From positions 1 through 14,238 of the forward strand of contig JAJYHU010000284.1 in the NCBI GenBank assembly GCA_021784615.1: a stretch of 14,238 nucleotides of DNA. The letters are read 5' to 3'. The position numbers and the translations under genes are program-made. Below are positions 7,140 to 13,415 of the stretch, one piece after another. Every line of letters starts with the position of its first letter. Positions within the stretch are counted from its first letter, which is position 1. Origin of the DNA: Acidobacteriota bacterium (GTDB taxonomy: Bacteria; Acidobacteriota; Terriglobia; UBA7540). The notes under the pieces were generated by a model, which did no database searches, had not been told where the DNA came from, and saw nothing but the letters and a program-made list of their open reading frames with translations.

Positions 7140-8231
7140 TCAGGCGCTATCAACTCCCACGCCGGGAGACTTTGCGGCGGCCGTGCTGCCGCCCGCCTTC
7201 TTCCCCGGAAAGATACGCAGGAAGTTCAAGCCGGATTCAAGCGCCAGGCGCGAGCTGTTCGCGAAGGCGCTCACTTCATAAGGGCAGCCGATCTTGCAGC
7301 CCTTGCAAAAGTCCCAGAGCGTGGTTTCCTGGGAAATGATGCTTTTCACCTCAGCAAGCGCAAAGATTTCCTCAAGCGGCGCCTGGGACTTGAAAAGCGT
7401 CATAAAAGCGCAAGGCAGATGCACGGAGCCATCCGGCTTGACGGAAATCAGTTTTGAGGGATGGCGGCAGGGAAACTGCGGGCCAAAACCGCCCTGGCGG
7501 TAGAACTGGTAGTAATGGCTGTAGAAGCGCACGTTCTTGGGATAAGCGGCGCGCAGTTCGCCGAGATAGGATTCAACCTGATCGATTTCCTCGCCGTGCA
7601 GTTCGGCGTCAGGAAGCAGCTTGCCACCGCGCATCACGTTGTGGACCGCTTCGGGCGCAAGCACCAGATCGCGCTGCTTTGCGAACTCCGCCAGTTCCGG
7701 AAGGTCGTAGAGGTTCTCCATGTTCACGGCCGCGTTGATCTGGGTGGCGAAGGGCTTGCGCTTTTTGAGCACGTATTCCAGATTGTCCAGGATTTTGGGC
7801 AAACCGTTGAGGCCGCGGCGCCGGGCAAAGCGTGCGGGGTTGAGGGAATCAATCGAAACTTCCAGCATGTCGAGCCGCGCCACGCCGTCCGCGTATTTCC
7901 TGATCAGCAATCCGTTGGTGGGCATGGAGGTCCACAGTCCTTTGCCCGAGGCGTAGGCAATATAATCCACGGTGTTGGGGTTCAACAGCGGTTCGCCGCC
8001 TGAAAAGCTGAGCGCGAAAACGCCCATCGCCGCAAGCTCATCGATGCGCTGGAAAATGCGCTCGCGCCGCGCCCGGAAGTCAAGATCGTTAAACTTTCCC
8101 TCTTCCCCGAAAATGCAATACCCACAGAACATATTGCACATCAGGGTGGTCTCGAGCATGGCCATATAAGGCCGTTTGAGGCCCGAGCGGAGATGCTTCC
8201 AAGCGCTTTTCGCCAGGTATCGGTATTTCAT
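7140..8231 (-). CDS. Radical SAM protein with SPASM/twitch-like C-terminal cysteines
   Basis: The protein has 363 residues. The radical SAM cluster motif is CNMFCGYC (C32, C36, C39; CX3CX2C), which binds the 4Fe-4S cluster that cleaves S-adenosylmethionine. SGGEP at 77-81 is the SAM-binding motif, and the barrel continues to about residue 230. C-terminal cysteines C255 (FPC), C274 (LPC), C309, C312 and C316 (CKGCKIGC), with a PDG turn between the first two, look like an auxiliary cluster domain of the SPASM or twitch type. That domain is found in anaerobic sulfatase maturases, peptide-modifying enzymes and some small-molecule enzymes. The last ~25 residues are Ala/Gly/Lys-rich and probably disordered. 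The substrate is unknown: no sulfatase gene and no obvious precursor-peptide gene lies nearby. The Shine-Dalgarno at 8231 is weak. It sits 51 bp after the activator gene and 28 bp before the glycosidase gene. Confidence 0.85.
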   Translation of the reverse strand: MKYRYLAKSAWKHLRSGLKRPYMAMLETTLMCNMFCGYCIFGEEGKFNDLDFRARRERIFQRIDELAAMGVFALSFSGGEPLLNPNTVDYIAYASGKGLWTSMPTNGLLIRKYADGVARLDMLEVSIDSLNPARFARRRGLNGLPKILDNLEYVLKKRKPFATQINAAVNMENLYDLPELAEFAKQRDLVLAPEAVHNVMRGGKLLPDAELHGEEIDQVESYLGELRAAYPKNVRFYSHYYQFYRQGGFGPQFPCRHPSKLISVKPDGSVHLPCAFMTLFKSQAPLEEIFALAEVKSIISQETTLWDFCKGCKIGCPYEVSAFANSSRLALESGLNFLRIFPGKKAGGSTAAAKSPGVGVDSA

Positions 8232-8282
8232 GCCGTCAAGCTGGTCGAAGTTTGGATTCGGCGTTCCAGGCGCACGCGGGCG

Positions 8283-9662
8283 TCAAGAGGGTTCCCTTCG
8301 CGGGCTCCGCCGATGGGCCATGCGGTAAAGGGTGTTGCGGCTGATCCCCAGGATGTCGGCGGCCTGCGATTTGTTGTTTTTGGTCACTTTCAAAACGTAA
8401 GCCAGGTACCGCCGGTCAAGCTCCTCAAGCGAGGGCAGCCCGGTAAAGAGATTTTCAACGCCGCCGCCCTCTTCGTCGTCAACCCGCAGCTTGGCCGGCA
8501 GCTCCTGAAGAGTGATCATGCCGGAACGGTTGAGCGCCACAATGGACTCAAGCGTGTTCTCAAGTTCCCGCACGTTGCCGGGCCACGAATAAGTGACCAA
8601 AGCCGAAAGCGCATCGGCGGAGACGGTAAACATCCGCCCGACTTCCGCTCCCAGCTTTTGCAGAAAATGCTCAACCAGCAGAGGGATGTCTTCCGAGCGT
8701 TCGCGCAAAGCGGGCAAATCGACCTCAATCACCCGCAGCCGGTAAAAAAGGTCTTCGCGGAATTTCCCTTCCCGCACGCGCTCCGCCAGGTTCTGGTTGG
8801 AGGCGGCGATCATGCGGACGTCAATCCGGATGGGCTGGTTGCTTCCCACCGGGCGCACTTCCTGCTCTTCGAGCGTGCGCAGAAGCTTCACTTGCAGCGC
8901 CGGGCTCATTTCCGAAACTTCATCCAGGAAGACCGTGCCGCCGTCGGCGTCTTCAAAGATGCCCAGCTTGTTGGAGCTCGCTCCTGTGAAAGAGCCGCGG
9001 ACGTGCCCGAAAAGCTCGGATTCAAGCAGCGATTCCGTGAAGGCGCCGCAGTTCACGGCCAGGAAGCGCTGCCCGGAGCGCGGGCCGTTCACGTGGATGG
9101 CGCGGGCCACCAACTCCTTGCCGGTTCCGCTCTCTCCCGTAATCAGCACCGTGGCGCGGGAATCCGCAATCATGCCGATCTTCTTGTAAACTTCCAGCAT
9201 GGCGGGACTGCGGCCCACCAGCGTGGAAAGCGGAGACTGGCAGACCTGTTGCGGATTCAGGCCGCGGGTTTCACGAACCAGTTTGCGATTCTCAAGCGCG
9301 CGGCGGACCCGGACCAGAACATCTTCGATCTTGAAAGGCTTCGAGAGGTAATCAAAAGCGCCGGCTTTCACCGCCTCAATGGCCGTTTCCATGGAGCCGA
9401 AAGCGGTGATGAGGATGACTTCGGAATCCGGCTGAATGGATTTGAAGGCGCGCAGCACGTCCAGGCCGTTCAGCTCCGGGCCCAGGCGGATGTCGCTCAA
9501 GATCACGTCAAAGTGGGCCTTTTTACCGGCTTCGAGTGCCTCGGGCGCGCCCGCGGCCGTGACCACGCCGTAGCCGCCTTCCGCGTGCAAGACCTCGGAA
9601 AGAAGATCCAGCGTGTCCGGATCATCGTCCACAACCAGGATGTTGGCGCTCTGCTGTGCCAT
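8283..9662 (-). CDS. NtrC-family sigma-54-dependent response regulator
   Basis: The protein has 459 residues and three domains in the usual order. The receiver (about 7-120) has phospho-acceptor D57 in LSDIRLG, acidic residues at 12-14, T86 and K108. The AAA+ sigma-54 interaction domain (about 148-370) has Walker A GESGTGKE (176-183), Walker B GGTVFLDE (241-248) and the arginine-finger region FREDLFYRL (301-309). The loop contacting sigma-54 reads GSFTGA (223-228), with Ser in place of the common Ala of GAFTGA. A Fis-type helix-turn-helix closes the protein (about 430-455, SQAADILGISRNTLYRM). Phosphorylated members bind enhancer-like sites and remodel RNA polymerase bound to sigma-54. The partner is the kinase gene ending 34 bp upstream. 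The start has no clear Shine-Dalgarno, so translational coupling to the kinase gene is possible. Targets are not shown by the sequence. Confidence 0.95.
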   Translation of the reverse strand: MAQQSANILVVDDDPDTLDLLSEVLHAEGGYGVVTAAGAPEALEAGKKAHFDVILSDIRLGPELNGLDVLRAFKSIQPDSEVILITAFGSMETAIEAVKAGAFDYLSKPFKIEDVLVRVRRALENRKLVRETRGLNPQQVCQSPLSTLVGRSPAMLEVYKKIGMIADSRATVLITGESGTGKELVARAIHVNGPRSGQRFLAVNCGAFTESLLESELFGHVRGSFTGASSNKLGIFEDADGGTVFLDEVSEMSPALQVKLLRTLEEQEVRPVGSNQPIRIDVRMIAASNQNLAERVREGKFREDLFYRLRVIEVDLPALRERSEDIPLLVEHFLQKLGAEVGRMFTVSADALSALVTYSWPGNVRELENTLESIVALNRSGMITLQELPAKLRVDDEEGGGVENLFTGLPSLEELDRRYLAYVLKVTKNNKSQAADILGISRNTLYRMAHRRSPRREPS

Positions 9663-9696
9663 AGGTGTTCAGAGGGCGGCCCCAACCCGCCAGTCG

Positions 9697-11295
9697 CTAT
9701 GCCGGGGAACCAATTTTTGAATCACGGGGAGCCTCTGCCGCAGCTTCCGCGCCTTCACGGCAATCGAGCGGCAGGACAATTGTGAACTTTGTGCCCTGGC
9801 CGCGGGAACTCTCAACTCCAATGCTGCCCCGGTGCTGCCGGACAATCTGCTCGGAAATCGCCAGGCCCAGCCCCGCGCCGGTTCCCAGACGTTTGGTCGT
9901 AAACATCGGCTCAAAAATGCGCCGCAACGTCTCCTGGGCAATGCCCGCGCCCGTGTCTTCCACTTCGATGGAGACGTCTCTCCCCTTCTCTGAAGCAGGA
10001 AAACGGATTCGGGTTGTCAGCGTTCCGCCGGAGGGCATGGCGTCCATGCTGTTGTTGATGAGGTTCAAAAACACCTGTTGGAGGTATCCCGGGTCCGCCA
10101 CGACCGGGGGACAATCGGCCGCCCAGTCCATCACCACGTTGATCTTCCGGTGCTGGAGAGCAAGCGACGACAGCGTCAGAGAATCTTCAAGCAAATGCGG
10201 AAGGTTCACGGCCTCCAGGCGCAGATCGAATTCACGGGTCCAGGAGAGCAGTTGCTTGACGGTGCGCACAATGCTGTCAATCTGCCGCTCGATGATCTCC
10301 AGCCGCCGGGCGCCCGATTCGCTGCCCACGCCTTGCCGCGCCAGCAGTTGCACGTGGCCGGAAATGGAATTGAGCGGCGTGCCAATCTCATGCGCAAGGC
10401 CCGCCGCCAATTGTCCGGCAATCGCCAGCCGCTCGGAGCGCGCCAGCGTCTTTTGAGTTTCAAAAAGCTCCGCGTTAATATGCTTCAACTCCTCGTTGCG
10501 GTGCGCCAGTTCCGCCGTGGCGTCCCGAACCTTGCGCCCCAGCTCGGAATTGAAATTCTCGATTCGCGCCAGCATGCGGTTCAGCCGCTCGGCAAGCTGG
10601 CCAATCTCATCGTGGGTCCGGACGCGCGCCCGCACCTGCAGGGATTCACCTTCGGCCGAATCCATCACCCGGATCATTTCCTTCACGGGGCCCCGGATGC
10701 TTCTGAGGAAAAAGATGTGAATCACCAAAATCAGAAAACCGAGCCCCGCCAGCATCACCAGCAGATTGCGAAACACCAGGCGCTGGGTAATGATGCTCAG
10801 ATGCAATTTTGAGACTTTCAGGTTGAGGCAGGCGATCGAGCGGCCATTGTCCATGACGGTGGTCCCCATGATCCAGTAATTCCCGTCCGGGGTCTCGATC
10901 GTAATCTGGTCCGGGGAGGCCTGCTGGTACTCATTGTATTTCTGGATGTCGGGGACGTTGTCGAGCTCGAGATTCCGCCCTCCCGGATGGGTGGTAACCA
11001 CCAGGCGGTGGGTGGGGAAGTGGGCATAAACGTCGGCCTGGGTGATGCTGGGGAAATCGTGCTCCATCTGGCGGAGGGCGCGCATCAGCGTGGGAGGATT
11101 AGCCAGGGCCTGTTCATCCACAAGCTGCTGCGCAATCGAGCGGGCCTGGGCGAGAGCCTTGCGGTAGGTGTCCTCCTCCACCAGTTGCCGGGTAAGGAGC
11201 ATGGCAATGTAGGTGGAAACGGCGACGACGGAAATCACCGCGACCGCGATGATCAGGATAACCTTTCCCTGGAGTCCAAGGCGACGAAGCGTCAT
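9697..11295 (-). CDS. Sensor histidine kinase (NtrB/AtoS/ZraS-like) paired with the NtrC-type regulator
   Basis: From the chosen ATG this is a 532-residue inner-membrane kinase. TM1 is at about 11-34. An extracytoplasmic sensor region spans about 35-175, with no recognised ligand motif. TM2 is at about 177-197, and a HAMP linker covers about 198-250. A short coiled coil leads to the HisKA domain with the phospho-accepting H302 in the H-box AHEIGTPLNS. The ATPase domain shows the N-box NLINNSMDAM (411-420), G1 DTGAG (447-451), the FEPMFTT F-box and G2 GTGAGLGLAI (471-480). All catalytic motifs are intact. The frame stays open upstream to 11586, across the polX start, so the far start is spurious. 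ATG 11295 (MTLRRLGLQGK) puts a basic stretch directly before TM1. An in-frame ATG at 11367 would add 24 residues. Neither has a strong Shine-Dalgarno. It is the first gene of the cluster and divergent from polX. Confidence 0.9.
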   Translation of the reverse strand: MTLRRLGLQGKVILIIAVAVISVVAVSTYIAMLLTRQLVEEDTYRKALAQARSIAQQLVDEQALANPPTLMRALRQMEHDFPSITQADVYAHFPTHRLVVTTHPGGRNLELDNVPDIQKYNEYQQASPDQITIETPDGNYWIMGTTVMDNGRSIACLNLKVSKLHLSIITQRLVFRNLLVMLAGLGFLILVIHIFFLRSIRGPVKEMIRVMDSAEGESLQVRARVRTHDEIGQLAERLNRMLARIENFNSELGRKVRDATAELAHRNEELKHINAELFETQKTLARSERLAIAGQLAAGLAHEIGTPLNSISGHVQLLARQGVGSESGARRLEIIERQIDSIVRTVKQLLSWTREFDLRLEAVNLPHLLEDSLTLSSLALQHRKINVVMDWAADCPPVVADPGYLQQVFLNLINNSMDAMPSGGTLTTRIRFPASEKGRDVSIEVEDTGAGIAQETLRRIFEPMFTTKRLGTGAGLGLAISEQIVRQHRGSIGVESSRGQGTKFTIVLPLDCREGAEAAAEAPRDSKIGSPA

Positions 11296-11361
11296 GGCAT
11301 TATGCCTGTTGATTTTAACACCGCGCTTCCCAGCAAGGAAGCCAACCGCACGCGAAGCTAA

Positions 11362-11374
11362 TGACATAATATAG
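11362..11374. promoter_or_regulatory. AT-rich patch, possible -10 region(s) of the divergent kinase/polX spacer
   Basis: In the 205-bp spacer between the kinase start (11295) and polX start (11501), the only AT-rich patch reads TGACATAATATAG. On the minus strand it gives TATATT (11373-11368, 5 of 6 to the -10 consensus). This would start kinase transcription near 11361 with a leader of about 66 nt. On the plus strand CATAAT (11365-11370) is also 5 of 6. Neither has a good -35, so this is a candidate only. Confidence 0.3.
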
Positions 11375-11404
11375 GAAACGGAGTTCGGCGCGAGTGAATT
11401 CTTA

Positions 11405-11426
11405 CGGCAGCGCCCGCCCGCTGCCG
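11405..11426 (+). other. Strong hairpin in the polX leader/upstream region
   Basis: CGGCAGCG (11405-11412) and CGCTGCCG (11419-11426) form a perfect 8-bp stem around a 6-nt loop CCCGCC. It lies 74 bp before the polX ATG and downstream of the AT-rich patch. It would therefore be in the polX leader if transcription starts there. No T-run follows. It could be a leader structure, a protein site, or a by-product of local GC richness. Confidence 0.45.
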
Positions 11427-11500
11427 GGGGCGGCGGCGAACGGAGGAGGCAGGGGATCTTCGCGCAGCCTCCAACCGGAATCTGCCCGAAAGAGGCTCTC

Positions 11501-13234
11501 ATGGAAAATCGCGACATTGCCGCAGTTTTTGAAGAAATCGCCAACCTGATGAAGATCATGCAGGAGGATCCCAAGTGGACCTTCAAGGCCGCCGCCTACG
11601 ACCGCGCCACGCGCTCGCTTGAGGGCTTCCACGAACGCGCTGAAGACCTCGAGCGCGATCCCCGGCGCAAGCTGACGGAAATTCCCGGCGTGGGCGAAGA
11701 CCTGGCCGCCAAGATCAAAGAACTCATCGAAACCGGCAAATGCCAGTATCACCAGGAAATGCTCAAAAAAGTTCCGCGGTCGCTGCTTGAACTTTTGCAG
11801 TTGCAGGGCGTGGGTCCGCAAAAAGTCCGGCTGTTCCACAAGGAGCTGGGCGTCAATTCCGTGGACGACCTTGAAAAGGCCGTAAAGGCCGGCCGCCTGC
11901 GCGGACTTCCCGGCATGAGCGCCAAGTCGGAAGAAAACCTTCTGAAAGCGCTTGAAACTTTCCAGCGCGCCGCGGGACGCTTTCGCCTGGATACCGCTTA
12001 TGAAACGGCCCAGATGATCGAGGCCTACCTGAAACAGCTCAATGAAGTGGAGCAGGTAACGCCAGCGGGGTCGTTGCGCCGCGGCCGGGAAACCGTGGGC
12101 GACCTTGACCTGCTGGTAACCGGGCGCGACCACGCCAGGATTGCGGAACACTTCTCGAAACACCCCGGCGTCGATCAAATTCTGGGCAAGGGCGAAGATA
12201 AAGTAAGCGTCAAGCTCAAGAACGGCATGCAGGTGGACGTTCGGCTGTTGGAAGAGGAGGCCTACGGCGCGGCGCTGATGTACTTTACCGGCTCCAAGGA
12301 GCACAACATCGCCTTGCGCGAGCGCGCCAGAAAGCACGGCTGGAAGCTCAGCGAGTACGGCTTGTCCGAGGGCGAAAAAATCCTGGCTCGCCGCACGGAA
12401 GAAGAAGTCTACAAGAAGTTCGGGCTTGCGTGGATTCCCCCCGAACTGCGCGAAGACCAGGGAGAAATCGAAGCGGCTGAAAAAGGCGAATTGCCCAGGC
12501 TTGTGGAACTCAAGGATATCAAGGGCGATTTGCAGATGCACACCACGGCTTCCGACGGCAAGGCCAGCGTGGAAGAGATGGCCGAAGCCGCCAAAAAGCG
12601 CGGCTACCAGTACATCCTGATCACCGACCACTCCAAGGCTGTGACCATCGCCAACGGCCTCGACGAAAAACGCGCCGCGGAAAACATCCGGCGCATCCAC
12701 GCCGCGCGCAAAAAGGTGAAAGACATCGAAATCTGGGCGGGCGCGGAAGTGGACATCATGGGCGACGGAAAACTCGATTACTCCGACGAACTGTTGAGGC
12801 AATTTGATATTGTCCTGGTGAGCGTCCACTCGCGCATGAATATGCCCGCCGAGGAAATGACCGCGCGGCTGCTCAAAGCCCTCGAAAATCCCTACGTGCG
12901 GATTCTCGGCCACCCGACGGGCCGGCAAATTCTGCGGCGCGACCCCTTCCAGTTTGACGTCGAGAAAGTCTTCGAAGCCGCCAAGAAGCACGGCGTCATC
13001 CTGGAACTCAACGGCAATCCCGATCGGCTCGATCTCTCCGACCGGCACGTCCGGCTGGCCAAGGAACGCGGCATGAAAGTCATTATCTCCACCGACGCCC
13101 ACCACCCCGACCACTTCGACTTGATGCGCTACGGCGTCCTCACCGCGCGCCGCGCCTGGCTCGAAAAGAAAGACGTGCTCAATACCCTCCCTCCCGCAAA
13201 ACTGCTCGCGGCCCTGCGCCCGCTGCCAAAGTAA
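11501..13234 (+). CDS. polX: DNA polymerase X family protein with PHP domain
   Basis: The protein has 577 residues, the normal length of bacterial PolX. The N-terminal 8-kDa-like domain and helix-hairpin-helix elements come first, with LTEIPGVGEDLAAKIKEL near 59-76 and LQGVGPQKVRLF near 104-115. The nucleotidyltransferase palm has GSLRRG followed by VGDLDLLV, with metal ligands D201 and D203, and D246 in VDVRLL. The C-terminal PHP domain (about 341-565) keeps its metal-binding motifs: DLQMHTTASDG (H347), ITDHS, GAEVDI, VSVHS, GHPTGR, LELNGNP and STDAHH. Bacterial PolX fills short gaps in base-excision repair, and the PHP domain gives 3'-5' exonuclease and AP-related activity. All key residues are present, so it should be active. 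AAAGAGG (11489-11495) lies 5 bases before the ATG. It is divergent from the kinase gene, with no evident functional tie. Confidence 0.95.
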   Translation: MENRDIAAVFEEIANLMKIMQEDPKWTFKAAAYDRATRSLEGFHERAEDLERDPRRKLTEIPGVGEDLAAKIKELIETGKCQYHQEMLKKVPRSLLELLQLQGVGPQKVRLFHKELGVNSVDDLEKAVKAGRLRGLPGMSAKSEENLLKALETFQRAAGRFRLDTAYETAQMIEAYLKQLNEVEQVTPAGSLRRGRETVGDLDLLVTGRDHARIAEHFSKHPGVDQILGKGEDKVSVKLKNGMQVDVRLLEEEAYGAALMYFTGSKEHNIALRERARKHGWKLSEYGLSEGEKILARRTEEEVYKKFGLAWIPPELREDQGEIEAAEKGELPRLVELKDIKGDLQMHTTASDGKASVEEMAEAAKKRGYQYILITDHSKAVTIANGLDEKRAAENIRRIHAARKKVKDIEIWAGAEVDIMGDGKLDYSDELLRQFDIVLVSVHSRMNMPAEEMTARLLKALENPYVRILGHPTGRQILRRDPFQFDVEKVFEAAKKHGVILELNGNPDRLDLSDRHVRLAKERGMKVIISTDAHHPDHFDLMRYGVLTARRAWLEKKDVLNTLPPAKLLAALRPLPK

Positions 13235-13254
13235 TTCTGAATTATGAGTTATGA
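13234..13254 (+). repeat. Three degenerate 7-bp tandem repeats at the polX stop
   Basis: ATTCTGA, ATTATGA and GTTATGA stand in direct tandem (13234-13240, 13241-13247, 13248-13254), and a fourth partial copy GTT follows. The consensus is RTTMTGA. The first copy shares its A with the last base of the polX TAA stop. Short degenerate heptamer arrays occur between genes in several bacterial groups. Here it marks the point where base composition starts to change. Confidence 0.6.
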
Positions 13255-13286
13255 GTTGGGGGCGGTGGAAACGTCGAGATGTCATC

Positions 13287-13328
13287 GGTCTCAGACCACA
13301 GGTTTCTTTCGGCTGTTCGACCGAAGAA
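13287..13328 (+). promoter_or_regulatory. Two dyads just upstream of a strong promoter
   Basis: GGTCT-C-AGACC (13287-13297) is a perfect 5+1+5 dyad. Directly after it, TTCGG (13308-13312) and CCGAA (13321-13325) pair around the 8-nt loop CTGTTCGA. With one bulged T the stem extends outward by three pairs to 13304-13328. No T-run follows, so a terminator for polX is unlikely. The second dyad ends 5 bp before the -35 at 13333, an upstream position that would suit an operator or activator site. No bound protein is known. Confidence 0.4.
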
Positions 13329-13332
13329 TGCG

Positions 13333-13360
13333 TTGACAGTGCTACTCATAGCTGTATAAT
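13333..13360 (+). promoter_or_regulatory. Consensus sigma-70 promoter
   Basis: TTGACA (13333-13338) and TATAAT (13355-13360) are both perfect consensus hexamers separated by 16 bp. Transcription should start near 13367 and give a leader of about 49 nt to the ATG at 13416. No other promoter in the window comes close to consensus, so the downstream gene should be strongly transcribed unless repressed. Confidence 0.85.
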
Positions 13361-13415
13361 CCGCCTGCTGGGTGGATTGCAGCCAAGGGTGCAGTTGCTC
13401 TGACAGAGGTGAGTT

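Noticed and set aside
7112..7153. N-terminal extension of the glycosidase to a TTG codon
   Set aside because: It would overlap the radical SAM gene and bury the Tat motif 14 residues further in. The ATG at 7111 gives a standard Tat signal.
8232..8282. Sigma-54 promoter or precursor peptide between the activator and radical SAM genes
   Set aside because: No GG-N10-GC pair with TGGCAC/TTGC flanks is seen, and 51 bp is too short for a peptide gene.
8193..9785. 530-codon open frame on the plus strand, antisense to the NtrC-type gene
   Set aside because: It runs opposite a complete three-domain regulator. Its translation is Arg/His/Gln-rich without motifs, typical of a shadow frame.
11296..11586. 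N-terminal extension of the histidine kinase frame to 11586
   Set aside because: It would overlap the polX coding start and add low-complexity sequence before TM1. ATG 11295 (or 11367) fits a membrane kinase.
11402..13285. 627-codon open frame on the minus strand, antisense to polX
   Set aside because: The plus-strand PolX has all family motifs over the whole length. The antisense frame is open because of GC-rich codon bias, has low-complexity Phe/Gly/Val/His-rich sequence, no recognised domain and no Shine-Dalgarno.
13304..13328. Intrinsic terminator for polX
   Set aside because: The hairpin has a bulge and is followed by TGCGTTGACA, not a T-run. An operator-like role is more plausible.
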